Notes: a model not told the origin generated them from the sequence alone. Counted from the stretch's first letter, positions 1-11,727 are shown. The stretch is DNA of 64,000 nucleotides from Krasilnikovozyma curviuscula (GCA_014825775.1 MVAQ01000106.1:1-64000), one strand, 5' to 3'. Numbers and translations: made by a program.

Positions 1-1002
1 GGTGGTATTCCTTGTAAATACACCGGTGAAGTCATTACTCAAACTCCTGAAGGCAAGGATAAGGTTGTTCCAGGTCTCTACGCTGCCGGTGAAGCCGCTT
101 GTGTCTCAGTCCACGGTGCCAACAGATTGGGTGCCAACTCCCTCCTCGATATCGTTGTCTTCGGTCGTGCATGTGCTAAACACATTGCTTCCACCCTCAC
201 CCCCGGAACTCCTCACAAGGATCTTGGATTGGAGCTCGGAAAAGAGAGTATTGCCGAGTTGGACCGAGTGAGAAACTCTTCAGGACCATTGAGCACTGCT
301 GACGTCAGACTCCAGATGCAAAAGACTATGCAGGTGAGTCGTGTTTTATTTGAGAGTGTTTTGTTCCGATCATGCTTAAAAGTCTCTCTTGATCTGGTTA
401 GGTTGATGCTGCCGTCTTCAGAACCCAGGAATCTCTCGACCAGGGTGTCACCAAGATGAACGAAATTTACCAGAAGTACCCACAAGTCGGTATCAAGGAT
501 AGATCTATGATCTGGAACTCGTGAGCTCCCTTTTTGGGTTACTGATCTCTCCGGACTGGTTACTGATGCCGTTTGCCTTCTAGCGACTTGGTTGAGACTC
601 TTGAGTTGAGAAACTTGCTCCCATGTGCCGTTCAGACCGTCACTGGTGCTGCTGCTCGTAAGGAATCCAGAGGCGCTCACGCTCGTGAAGATTTCCCAGA
701 CAGAGATGACGAGGAATGGATGAAGTGAGTTTTTGCCTGGTTTGATGTTACTTTCCTCCGTATCTAACCTGTTTTTCTTAATCCCCTTTCAGGCACACTC
801 TTTCCTTCCAGGACACTGAGAGTGGAGAGGTTACTCTCAAGTACAGAACTGTTGAGGCAAACACACTTGACGAAGGTGAGTGTACCATCCAACGCTTTCT
901 TTCTTCTTCTTTTTTTCTTTTTGGTGCCTCCGCTAAATGTTTATTGCGTTTTCTCAATCAGCCGAGTGCAAAGCTGTCCCACCATTCAAGAGAGTTTACT
1001 AG
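1..1002 (+). CDS. SDH1: Succinate dehydrogenase flavoprotein subunit, C-terminal part
   Basis: Catalytic flavoprotein of mitochondrial complex II, which oxidises succinate to fumarate and passes electrons to the Fe-S subunit. The gene enters from the left edge, so the N-terminus and most of the FAD domain are missing. Exons are 1-333, 402-520, 584-724, 793-875 and 962-1002, which join in frame to 238 residues. Visible family features are [20 protein letters not shown] near the start (the FAD-binding segment with the HGANRLG core), then [19 protein letters not shown], which carries the conserved Arg and the RGAHAR signature, then the C-terminal domain ending PPFKRVY. Introns of 63-86 bp have GTGAGT/GTGAGC donors. 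The reading frame is intact and typical of SDH1. No other flavoprotein of this family fits as well. Confidence 0.97.
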
Positions 1003-1610
1003 GGCTCTAAAATGGCCTTCATATTGTAATTCTCCTTCGCGTCTGTTGATGATTTTTTTTTTACCTTGCTATATGATCGTAAGCAACAAAACTATTCAAT
1101 GGCTCACTACTAAGCATGCTATGTCGGTTCAGTCATAATTTAGTGCATTCACTGTTCCTTTTGCTTTTCCTTTTTATCTGGCTTGTGACTGTGCTCCTGA
1201 TGCTTCCTGGGAAGGAGTCAATAGGATGTGACGCTGAGTACAGATATCGCATTCATCGCCAAACTTAAGTGAATGAAGATGCCGGCCCTTGCGCCACGCT
1301 CTCCATTCAGACAACTCTGGTAGTTTCTGGCGCATCTCGTAGCCTGAATTCGCAATGTGCTTATCAATGCTGCTCCTCTTTCTTTGTCATTGTCGGCCCG
1401 CCACATTATACACCGACATCTCGGTCAAGCGACGACCGACTTGAGATTTTGCTATAACGACCATCGTGTGTGGTACTGAGCGAGTCTACTTCACAGTTCT
1501 TACTTCCTTTGAATCAGTCCACAGCTTCACTGTAGCAGCATCACTCAGTTCGTTTCCCTTGCAGCCGCTTATCGGTGTATTCTGGGTTGCAATCGTGAAC
1601 AACACGCAGA
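1003..1610. other. Intergenic: SDH1 3' flank and MFS transporter promoter
   Basis: 608 bp between SDH1 and the next gene on the same strand. It holds a short T tract near 1049-1060. Short open frames on both strands have no recognisable product. I see nothing else. Confidence 0.6.
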
Positions 1611-4185
1611 ATGTCGGACACAGTCTCTGAAACAAACACACTCACCGATGCGTCAACTCAGCATCTCAAGACACATCTGAAAAACGAAATCAAACCACCT
1701 CGTGATGAAGAAGAAGCCATCGCAGAAGCTCCTGTTCCGCTAGGACCCTTGACGGCTGAAAAGGATGAGTTTGAAGTGACTTGGGATGGACAGCACGACA
1801 TGGGTTTCCCACAGAATTGGTCAAGAAACTACAGGTGGTATCTAACAGTAAGTTCCTCTCTTCTACAACTCTCTGTTGTGATGGTGATCGGCTGATGAGG
1901 GACTTATGTTGACTCCATCGGATCGATTGCCTCTGTGCGTCCTTTGTCATCAGGGAGTAAACGCTTTACTTTTTCTAAACGCTACATTTGCCTCTTCAGC
2001 CCCTTCAGGGGTCATTGGGCAGCTGATGACTGAGTTCAAGTTCTCAAAAGAAGTCGCGACTCTTACTATCTCTTTTTTTGTTGCAGGATACTGTAAGTTC
2101 ACCATAACACAACATTTATACTCGCTATTGACTGTTGTTGGGTCGATCTCTTCACGCAGGCGTTGGTCCAATCTGCTGGGGTCCTTTATCAGTACGTTTT
2201 CTATCTCTTCGTTTGAAGAAGTTTCGTCATCTCACCATCGCAACCTCTATTGTACGCTCCTAAGGAAATTATCGGACGTAAACCTGTCCTTCTCGTTTCA
2301 GTTGGAATTTATACTCTCTTTCAAATTGGCTGTGCTTTGCCGCCCAACACCGGAGCCATCCTAACATTCCGCTTTCTAGGTAAGTGTTCATGAGACGGGA
2401 GCGCGAATGGAACAACGTACTCAGCCCGGTTGCGATTTTAATTTCATAGGTGGGCTCTTCGCAGCTGGTCCAGTGACAGTTACTGGAGGAGTATTGGCAG
2501 ATATATGGGACGCGCAAACGAGAGGAATCGGTAAGACTCGCACCAGAATACTTCTAATGTCGACTCTCACTGATCAGCCACATACAACTCGATTTCAAGC
2601 TTTTGGTTGGTTTGCCCTCGCACCATTTGCTGGACCTAGTATTGGACCCATTGTTTCTGTAATACCCATTTTTCCTCATTAGACGAGCGCTTCTGGCACT
2701 AATCATCTTTCTCGCTGTGTTGCTGCAACCCTAACTATCTTCTTGGGACGCGAACGCCATTCATGATATAAGGGTTTTATGGTAGGTCTTAAATCACTCT
2801 CTCTGTTTATTCCTCTCTGTTCTTAGAATCAAATTATGTTTCTTTACCCACTCAGACGAACGCTGGGGTACCATGGGCGGACCTGTTTTGGGTTCTATTC
2901 GCCTTCGCTGGACTTTGCTTCCTTCTAGTACTATTCGGTACACCTGAAACATACAGTCCCACCTTGCTCAAACGAAAGGCAATTAAGATGAGGAAGGAAA
3001 CCGGACAACCCTACTGGGCGTCTCTTGAGCGACAGAAGACCGGTTTCAAAGCCCGAGTTGAAACAATCCTGTTCAAGCCATTCAAGATGTTAGCTTTAGA
3101 GCCTCTTCTTTTGCTTGTGACAATATTTATGTCATTTGTGTATGGGATCCTCTATCTGCTATTCGAGGCTTATCCGATCGTGTTCACTGTGAGTAATACA
3201 TCCTGACTCTAGTGGCAGTGTGATATCTGATCTCATTCACATCACTAGGAAGGGCATGGCTTTTCTGAAGGCATCACCGGGCTCATGTATCTCCCTCTGT
3301 TCATTGGTAAGTTTGGGATTAGGTTTTCTACACCCGAAATGCAACCTCCACAGTGACTCCTTGTTGATAATCCGTTATGCTATTCGTAGGTGGTTTTTCG
3401 GGTGTCCTGACGTACACCTTCATCTTCAATCCTCGGTACATTGCGAAACTCAAGGAAGCTACTGATGCTGGTGGTAAAGTTGCACCTGAAGCCCGGTTGG
3501 AAGTTGGCGTTTTGGGATCTGTTGCGATTGTGGTAGCGTTGTTTTGGTTTGGTGAGCAGCACTTTCCGTCGCATCCTCGGTTATGATAAGACTTATATCT
3601 ATCCCTTTGTCTACGTTAGGCTGGACCACATATCCTACTGTATCTTGGGCTAGCCCTTGTGTTGCTGGAGGGCTTTTAGGATACGGAATTATCTTCATCT
3701 TTCTCTCGCTGTTCAACTACATTATCGACACATACCTGTTCGCTGCAGCGAGTGCCCTTGCTGGTCTGTTAAACTATTGGTTTGATCTATCTCTGGCATC
3801 TAACTGAGGTCCTCTTGTTATCGTCTTTTAATCAGCCAACACCGTCTTCCGCTCATTCTTTGGTGCCGGTGAGTCAGAGCTCTTAATGATCTTTATCCAC
3901 ATGATATTGACAAAAACTTCCGTTTCCTCAAAGGGTTCCCACTATTTGCTGCTCAAATGTACGACAGGTTGAATCCGCGATGGGCTACAACTCTTCTAGG
4001 ATGTATCGCTATCCTTTTATGTGTGTTGTCCGGACCAAATGCTTTACCCAGAGAGCTTGAACTAACTTGTAACCTCTTTTTACAATTTAGCCCCGATTCC
4101 CATTCTCTTCATCAAGTACGGTCACATATTACGTGCGAAAAGCAGGTTCACACCCGATGCGATGGTCGCAAAATCGGCGAATTAG
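1611..4185 (+). CDS. MFS drug:H+ antiporter-type transporter (DHA1 family)
   Basis: Twelve-helix plasma-membrane proton antiporter of the type exporting polyamines, drugs or toxic organics; the substrate cannot be read from sequence. The unspliced DNA is full of stops, but 13 introns restore one continuous protein. It has a charged cytosolic N-tail (about 75 residues), then WYLT-GVNALLFLNATFASSAPSG (TM1). Motif A is GPLSEIIGRKP. GPIVSGFM lies near TM5, followed by the PETYSPTLLKRKA loop. The second half ends in GAGFPLFAAQMYDRLNPRW and FIKYGHILRAKSRF, both very typical of fungal DHA1 proteins. One exon, 2773-2781, is only nine bases (Gly-Phe-Met) and is needed to complete TM5. The start ATG at 1611 is the first in frame. 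The last intron's donor (GTGTGT, about 4020) and one GTCTGT donor near 3762 are weak. Neighbours do not indicate the substrate. Confidence 0.9.
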
Positions 4186-4539
4186 TTAACAGATCACAAA
4201 TTGTTAACAGAGCATAGAAAAGATAATTCCGCCTTCTAATATACTACAGTACTCTGCTCAAAGGCATGCAATATAGAATAAAATCGTGATAGATTCTTAG
4301 CATTGCGATAACAAACAATTGGCCACTTGGTACCATTTCCGATTCGCTGAAGTGACAACCCATTCAAGACATCTCCTCAGCTTGTGAGTGGCTCGAGAAA
4401 ACGGAGCTGGCTGACATTAAGAAAAAGGGGTCGTAGGGTAGGGAATGCCAGCAAAAGACTCGTTTGACCACATCTCACTTTTTTTGACCAGAGGTAGTCA
4501 CACTGCACTACCCAGAAGTACAGATCCTCATAAAGGCCA
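4186..4539. other. Intergenic: MFS transporter 3' flank
   Basis: About 350 bp that are AT-rich at first (4186-4320). It presumably contains the MFS 3' UTR and, if the next small gene is real, its convergent 3' UTR. No structured element was seen. Confidence 0.5.
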
Positions 4540-5001
4540 TTAAATGAAGGATCTCTTCCCTTCGGCGTACTTCAGCAACTTCGCTACATCCCGGGCAGCT
4601 CTAGATCGAAGGAAACTCAGGGAACTGCTAGTTGAGGACATCACTGTGGGATTGGCCGGAGTATCAACTCGTGGTTCTGTGGAGTTAACAGCAGAATGAG
4701 GTTGATGATCTGAAGTTGATAACTCTGTACCTAAACCTGCAGATGAGTTTATCGATTGGAATGGAACTCAGAGCGGTACAAGGGACTGGTCTTTCCCAGG
4801 AGGGTTGTTGGACCCATTCTCCTACCTACAGGTAGAACGTATGCCATACCTTGTTACGGCTTGAATTTCAATGAATGAAGCAAGATTCGCCGTTGTGGCT
4901 ACCGAGCTGAAAGGTAACAACCAGCGCGTCTCAGCTCGAGTGGAAGTTCTCTGACCGACAACATCTTCGGGGTCACAACTTCCATTTGTAATTAGCTTCA
5001 T
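4540..5001 (-). CDS. Possible small spliced orphan protein
   Basis: Not recognised. Reading the minus strand from ATG at 4999-5001 gives an open exon of 57 codons beginning MKLITNGSCDPEDVVGQ. It stops at a plausible GTAGGT donor near 4829. Either of two acceptors (CTGAG or CATCTGCAG, about 4737-4767) returns to the same frame and adds about 60 codons rich in Ser/Thr. The protein ends RSRAARDVAKLLKYAEG plus five residues and a TAA at 4540-4542. The predicted product is about 115-125 residues, basic at the C-terminus, with no signal peptide or membrane segment. The supporting evidence is only two open exons that agree in phase. Against it, the ATG lies 49 bp from the ERV25 start codon, leaving a very short shared promoter. 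A competing 51-codon plus-strand frame starts at 4544. Confidence 0.3.
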
Positions 5002-5049
5002 TTGGACAAAAGAACGGTGTTTGTCTTTATCTGAGGTATCGAAGTCCCC

Positions 5050-6518
5050 ATGTTCTCCTTCTCAAAAGCGTCACTGGCAGTGCTGGTACTACTCAGCAGC
5101 TCCACCGTACGAGCTATCAAGTTCGACCTTCCAGCAACATTACACCCTCAGCCCAGTATGTTATTACGTTTACTACTCTCTTTCAATCCATGAGAAGGGG
5201 CATGTTTATCTTCCAGAGCATGCCCCCCTTTTCTCGTCAAGACTCGCTGGCTGATGGTTTTCTCACCTTTCGCTTCTACACTTTGTGCAACACTCAAACT
5301 ACCCTAATATCCTGGTCCAATGATTTTAGAATGTATATGGAATTACGCAGGAGCTCATTCGCTGGTGATAGCTACGATAAATATCGGTCCTGGGTGAGTG
5401 AAACGAGTGGCCCTCTTTTCAAGTGAATTGTCTGGGAGAGATAGAGAAGGAGATAGAGAAGAAAGGCTCAAGCATGGCGAATATATGGGCATTCAGAAAC
5501 CCTGATTCACACATGGCCGGAGGTGGGTCTGGTGCTTGAAGGTGGGTTATGGGGCGAACCTGCTTGCCAGCCTCCCTTCAAATATTCACTTCACCTACAC
5601 CGCTTCAGAAACATCGACTCTTCGAAAAATGAGGAGTCTTGTAGGATTCACGAACTCCCCTGTGATGTTTACAATATGTCCGACGTATCTTGGACAAGCT
5701 GCATTCTTTTGGGACCGCGAAACTGACACCAGCTCTTCTTTGACTTTTCTTCCCATCGCCCCACCTTTTACTCGCTGTTTCGGCATATGAATACCAACAG
5801 ACCATCTCAGCGAACAGATGTAGAGATAATAGACGGCTCAGACCACGGCAACGTCTACCTGTCGAAAAAAGCAGTCAAAGGTGAAACGAGACTGGCTATT
5901 ACGACTCATGAATCTGCAGACGTGGGGATCTGCTTCAAGAATTATTTAGATTATTGTGAGTTGACTCTCTTCGTTGTGGTTGTTAGATTGTTGACTGGAC
6001 GCTTGCGATGAGCGGTAACTTGAACGTGACGAGCAACCTGACTGACCACTTTCTGTCTATTCTTCCTTTGCTCAATCTTAATCTTTCACTGCCGTTTTTC
6101 CGATGACAATCTCAGCCGTCCCATCGCATGAAACCCACTCCCGAACAATTGATCTTGACGTCGACATAGGCTCTGACGCCGTCGACTACAATGCAATTGC
6201 TAATCAAGAGTCGCTCTCCATCCTCGAAGTCGAGATGCGAAAGCTTGAAGGAGTCGTGAAGGAGATTGTAGATGAGATGGCTTATTTGCAAAGGCGAGAG
6301 GCAAGGATGAGAGACACGAACGGTACGTCTTTAGTCTCCTCTAAAGTCAGGTAGTTGCTCGAAATCCTTTCTTATTCGAATTTACTGCGTCCTTAGAATC
6401 AACAAACGCACGAGTGCAGAACTTTTCGCTCATTATGGTAGCCATGCTCCTCACCCTTGGAGTGTGGCAGATCCTGCATCTCAGGAGCTACTTCAAGAAG
6501 AAGTACCTGATTGACTAA
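5050..6518 (+). CDS. ERV25: p24-family ER-Golgi cargo receptor (p24-delta, Erv25-type)
   Basis: Type I membrane protein that cycles in COPII/COPI vesicles and helps sort cargo, including GPI-anchored proteins, with other p24 subunits. Exons 5050-5155, 5330-5393, 5801-5955, 6116-6322 and 6397-6518 join to 217 residues, the usual length. Residues 1-23 are a signal peptide (MFSFSKASLAVLVLL) followed by mature IKFDL. The GOLD domain has its two cysteines in PKCIWNYA and VGICFKN. The coiled-coil runs through VEMRKLEGVVKEIVDEMAYL and REARMRDTNEST, the region most like yeast Erv25. One TM (FSLIVAMLLTLGVWQIL) is followed by the cytosolic tail RSYFKKKYLID, with the aromatic and dibasic coat-binding features. 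The second intron is 407 bp, unusually long here. Emp24 is a less likely assignment because of the tail. Confidence 0.95.
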
Positions 6519-6784
6519 CGAAGAGAAGCGGGTGGCGAGGAAATACTTTTAAGAACGGATATAATTCTTATGAAGTAAAGAAGTGCATTGATGCAGTTTC
6601 GTGAGGAACTTCCTTGCCAGATGAAAGGTGCTGCTATTATCGTTCGGTCTGATTGAGCAAGAGGTTGAAATAAGGTATTCGCTAGAACTTTCCTCGTTGA
6701 TCCGATCTTACGGTATGTTATATTCACCGAAGTAAGATCAAGACGAAAAAGTAGGTATAGGCCAGAAGAGATTGGTTATCGTGT

Positions 6785-7514
6785 CTATTGCAGTTCTTTT
6801 GCCGCAAGTTCAGCGACCTCCTGAGCTTTGGTATACTCTTCCGATGAAGACACTTCTGGCTCTGACTGTGAGAAAGTCTGGTTGCCAGTCAGTTTCAGAT
6901 TGGGTAAGGAACCGGAGGGGGAGAGGAAAGAGAAAGGCAGATTGAACAAAAGAGGTGAGGCGGTCAAAGAGAAAGCAGTCAGTATTCTGTCTCTATAGTA
7001 ATAAAATAAGAAAACATAGAAAAAAGTGGATTTACGATGACTTCATTCAAGTTGACCAACGCTTCCTGTGCTCTCTTCTTGGCGGGTCCAATCATTTGGA
7101 GGGTATCATCCAAGACTTTTTTCTAAGGGAACAGGAGAGGTAGAATTAGGCAGAATGTCAACAGAAATGAAAAGAGCAGATCTTGTGAGCTTGACATATT
7201 ACGTGAATAGAAAGGACAGGGAGAAGCGTCTGAAACTTACGCTATTCTGAATATCCCAGGCATCAGCTCCTTCTTTTGCTTCTAACCTCTCTGCAATTGA
7301 TTGTTGTTCCTTTGACTCAGTTAGGTAGGAGGAGTATTCCTTTGTCAGTCTATATGAAAAGAAACCCCCGAGGTGCAGCGTCAGAATAAGCCTTGATATC
7401 CACTGAGAAACCCTCCTTCGATCAAGCAAATCTAGGCACTTACCTTTTCACTACCCCAGTCTTAATGCTAAGCTGTCTTTTACTTTGCTTGATCTCTTCA
7501 GCTGTCGATGCCAT
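6785..7514 (-). CDS. RBL2: Tubulin-binding cofactor A
   Basis: Small helical chaperone that captures free beta-tubulin and passes it into the cofactor pathway that builds alpha/beta heterodimers. Exons 7444-7514, 7241-7349, 7036-7122 and 6785-6877 join to 119 residues, against about 105-115 in the family. Features include MASTAEEIKQSKRQLSIKTG, then RLTKEYSSYLTESKEQQ and KEGADAWDIQNS. The last matches the conserved EGADEYDIK turn of the three-helix bundle. KKVLDDTLQMI and KRAQEALVNLNE form the third helix, and the C-terminus is Glu/Ala-rich. The ATG at 7512-7514 is the only one giving the conserved N-terminus. The last intron (158 bp) is longer than the rest. It is divergent from ACO1. Confidence 0.92.
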
Positions 7515-8012
7515 TTCGTCGTCGTTTCCTCCCTTCTCAGTCCTTCTAGTTTCCTGGACCGCACTGGATCCTGCGCTGCTGCTCCAGCTGACGATTGTAC
7601 ACTCGATAGCAATGAGATGGGGTATACAATATGAGTGAAGCTGTTGAGATACTGATTGGGGTGAAGCGGGTGGTAGAGGAAGATCAACGAAGAGTCGCTA
7701 CCAGAAGCTCTGAAAACTGAAAGCGGACTTTATTCGCTTTTTATTATTTTAGTTTTGAAGACGTCTCGTCCGACCATATCGACAAACTTGAGTTTGCAGC
7801 CACCCACAACCCTTTGCTCATACCCAACCCTCTCCTGTCAGTAGGTTCCTGCTCAATTGGCCTGCTTCCTTCAATTTTTTGCTCTGTATCCCAAGATGCA
7901 TCTGAATCTGACTCTATTATCGTTTTAACGCTGCCATTTTGCGCTCGGTTTCCTATCTCCAATCTTATCAGCTCTTCAGCCCTCTGAATCCATCAAGGGA
8001 TCTGTTGTTAGG
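7515..8012. promoter_or_regulatory. Shared divergent promoter region of RBL2 and ACO1
   Basis: 498 bp between the two start codons. Two ATTGG motifs (CCAAT on the minus strand) lie at about 7655-7659 and 7856-7860. CCAAT is the binding core of the Hap2/3/5 complex, which in many fungi, with HapX, controls iron-using genes such as aconitase. The motif is short and may be chance. A minus-strand open frame at 7744-7962 lacks an ATG and is not credible as a gene. Confidence 0.4.
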
Positions 8013-11000
8013 ATGTCTTTCACTTCTATAGCAGCACGATCAGCTAAATCCCAGTCTTTTGGATTATCCTCACGGTCATTCGCTACTCAACAGCCCTTGC
8101 CTCTATTGGCCCAAAAAGATCCAGTGAGTTAACGAAACGTTTCGACCTCGAGTCATCAAGATTGTTAACTGACTTCATTATCTTCACTTTGACCACCTCT
8201 AGAAGCCAATAACACCCCCATACAACCACCTCATCGCTAACCTGAAAAAAGTTCGAGAAATCCTCCCTTCAGACAGGAAACTCACCCTCGCAGAGAAGAT
8301 CCTCTACTCCCATTTGGACAATGTTGAGACCTCGTTACCTCCAATCAGAGGAGAGACCTACCTTAAGTATGTTGTCTGCTTCGAGAAATTTTTGTAACTG
8401 GGTGGTAACTGACTTGTCTTGAACACAGATTGAGACCGGATCGAGTTGCGATGCAGGATGCATCAGCTCAGATGGCTTTGCTGCAGTTCATGACTTGTGG
8501 AATGGACAGGACTGCTGTCCCAAGCAGTATTCACTGTGATCACTTGATTCAAGCTGAAGTCGGTGCTAAGGGTGATCTGCAGGTAAGTTTCCCCTCCTCG
8601 GTTGCCGAATATGTTGTAAAAGACACTGATGTGTTCTATTCTTGGTCAAAAGAAATCCATCATGTCCAACAAGGAAGTCAGTATCGCCACTCTGTTCTTT
8701 GTTTTTTTTTTTCTTGGCGAATAAGCTGACTCGAAATATGAAATGCAGGTCTTCGATTTCCTGGAATCTGCGGCCAAAAAATACGGTATTGAATTCTGGA
8801 GACCAGGGAGTGGTATCAGTGAGTTCCTTCTACTTTCAGCTTCGCAGTCCAGTTTTGTAGTCAGAAGTTGTATTGACCACTCCTTCGTCGCTTCAGTCCA
8901 CCAAATTGTTCTCGAAAACTACGCTGCTCCAGGTCTTTTGATGCTCGGAACAGACTCTCACACTCCCAACGCTGGTGGTCTGGGTATGCTTGCAATCGGT
9001 GTTGGTGGAGCTGATGCCGTTGATGCTTTGACGGCTACGCCTTGGGAGCTGAAGGCTCCTTCTATCGTTGGTGTCAAGTTGACTGGACAGATGAGTGGAT
9101 GGGTCACTCCAAAAGATTTGATCTTGAAGCTGGCTGGCAAGTTGACTGTCAGAGTAAGTGTGCTGCTGACTTGCTTGACAATGAGTCTGCGGTCGTAACC
9201 TGTATCTTATATTATGTTATCAGGGAGGTACTGGTCGAATCCTGGAATATTTTGGGCCAGGCGTTTCATCACAATCTTGTACTGGTCTCGCAACGATTGC
9301 CAATATGGGTGCTGAAGTAGGAGCAACAACATCCACCTTTCCATACGGAAGAAACATGAGAGATTACTTGGTTGCGACGGGCAGACAGGGTGTCGCGGAG
9401 AAGTCTGATGAGGCCGCTAAGCAAGGATTCCTGAGCTCGGATGAGGGTGCCGAGTATGACGAGGTCATCGAGATCGTAAGTGATTTCCCATTGACGCGCT
9501 CAGTGAGTGGCGTACTGACAGAAAACCATCTGCAGAACCTCTCTGAACTCGAACCACACCTCAACGGTCCCTTTACTCCAGATCTCTCAACTCCAATCTC
9601 TCAGTTCGGTGCTTTCGTCAAGGAAAAGGGATGGTCCGATGAACTTTCTGCAGCCTTGATTGGTAGTTGCACAAATTCCAGCTACGAAGACATGTCCAGA
9701 GTTGCCTCCATTGCTGAACAAGCGACTGCTAAAGGACTTAAGGTAAAGGTCCCATTCATGGTCACTCCTGGATCAGAGTTGATCAGAGCTACGGTCGAGA
9801 GAGACGGGCTTCAGGCCAGTTTGGAAGAAGTTGGTGCTACCGTCTTGGCCAACGCTTGCGGGCCATGTATTGGCCAGTGGAACAGACCTGAAAAGAAGGG
9901 CGAGGATAACGGTGAGTTGTTATTATTATTGTTGTTGTTTTTGTTGTTTTCGACACTGACATCTTGCTGCTATCACTTCAGCCATATTGACCTCATTCAA
10001 CAGAAATTTCAAGGCTCGAAACGATGGAAACATGAAGACTATGAACTTCCTTGCTTCCCCAGAAGTTGTCACTGCCATGGCTTTCGCCGGAAACCTTTCT
10101 TTCAACCGTGAGTTCTATCGCCGCTTGTTGCAATCGTTTGTACTGTTGCTGACAATGCTTAATCGCCTGTTTTGTTTTCAGCTGTCACTGATACACTCCT
10201 CGACGGTTCTGGAAAACCATTCAAGTTCGACCCCCCATCAGGATCAACGCTTCCTACTGCTGGCTTCACTCCAGGTGATCTCTCATACGCTCCAACTTCC
10301 TCTCCAGATCCTGTCCCGGAAACTGTGATTGCTATCTCCCCAACATCTACTCGTCTTGAAATCTTGGCTCCTTTCGATACTTTCTTTTCTAACGGTCCAA
10401 CTGAACTGCCCCCACTCAAGTGTCTGATGAGAGTGCGTGGAAAGTGCAGTAAGCCTCTTTCATTTCCACCTCCCTACCTCACCCTACCTGATGCTGACAT
10501 GTCGGTGCTCTTTTCTAGCTACTGATCACATCTCTGCAGCTGGTCCATGGCTCAAGTACAAGGGACATCTTAGCAACATCTCTGAGAACCTCCTCATCAC
10601 CGCCGTCAATGACGAAGGTGGTGAAGTCAATGTGGCAGTCGATTCAGAAGGAAATGGTACCATTCCTGAGGTTGCCAAGCGATACAAGGCCAAGGATGAG
10701 CCATGGATGCTCGTTGTTGATGATAATTACGGCGAAGGATCAGCGAGAGGTGAGTCGACAATCGGGGATCGTGGACTTCAATGACGAGAAGACGTCGCTG
10801 ACGCCATCACAACTTCGATCCAGAACATGCTGCCCTGCAGCCTCGTTTCTACGGTGGAAGTCTGATTGTTGCTAGGTCATTCGCTCGTATTCATGAGACC
10901 AACTTGAAGGTTCGTCAATCTCTTGTACTTCTGTTATCATTTCTTTGCTGAACATCCTTTTTCTTTATCCAACAGAAACAAGGTGTTCTACCGCTTTGGT

Positions 11001-11314
11001 TCGCTGACAAGGCTGACTACTCCAAGATTGGTGCTCAGGATACTGTGCAAACCGTCGGTCTGAAGAACATCCTCGCCGGTGATTTGGACGCGCAGGTTAC
11101 TCTCCGTGTAGTTAAGCCATCTGGAGAGATCTTCGATATCCCAACTAAGCACACTCTCAGTGCTGACCAGGTCGGTTGGATAAGCTATGGTTCTGCTCTC
11201 AACATGGTGAAAGCTCAAGTAGGTCGTCTCGGTCTCCGTCTCCCGTAATTGCCTGCTGACACTGCTTTGTCTTTACAGAAAGCTGAGGCTGCCGCTGCCG
11301 CTGCTTCTGCGTAG
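8013..11314 (+). CDS. ACO1: Aconitate hydratase, mitochondrial
   Basis: [4Fe-4S] enzyme isomerising citrate to isocitrate in the mitochondrial TCA cycle. The N-terminus [20 protein letters not shown] is Arg/Ser-rich and fits a matrix-targeting peptide. The catalytic body is complete: [44 protein letters not shown], then cluster ligands in [14 protein letters not shown] and [12 protein letters not shown]. The swivel domain has [37 protein letters not shown] and [15 protein letters not shown]. It ends in an Ala-rich tail at 11312-11314. At least nine introns interrupt it. One exon, 8653-8676, is only 24 nt (KSIMSNKE) and is followed by a GTCAGT donor, and one late intron uses GTTCGT. Length (about 780 residues) matches the family. 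Aco2-type paralogues are possible, but the canonical Aco1 blocks argue for the TCA enzyme. Confidence 0.96.
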
Positions 11315-11727
11315 ATAGATTATTTGCTTGTATAACTTATGATACTCGTTTTTGGGCCGGATTTAAAGGACGCTCTTTGTCTTGTGAAAGCAGAAGAGTC
11401 TGTAAATATAATGTTGCGTTTGGTTTAAGCTTATTTCAGAAGGAGAGAAGATCTTGTCCGAGGCAAAGTTTGAGTGAAGAGTGCGCAACTGGGTTAGTTT
11501 GTTTTTACACTAGCACCGTTCCAGTTCATATGAGTCTCATGCTCAGCAGTGATCGTGTCGCAATGTTGACCAGAGTGATCACTTCGATGACATGGAACAA
11601 CTGCAATCGATCGCGCATTACTATCACACAGACGCAGATCTCGTAATTGACAGGTCAGGTTTGTGTCGAGACGGTTCACACTACTTTTCGTACATATCAC
11701 CCGTTACCAGTTCTTGGTTGTTATGTA
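11315..11727. other. Intergenic: convergent 3' ends
   Basis: 413 bp between the stop codons of ACO1 (plus) and the phosphodiesterase-like gene (minus). Presumably it holds both 3' UTRs. Short open frames only. Confidence 0.6.

Noticed and set aside
1611..4185. MFS transporter as a pseudogene with many in-frame stops
   Set aside because: Every stop falls in a segment with GT..AG ends and correct phase, and splicing restores a full-length conserved protein.
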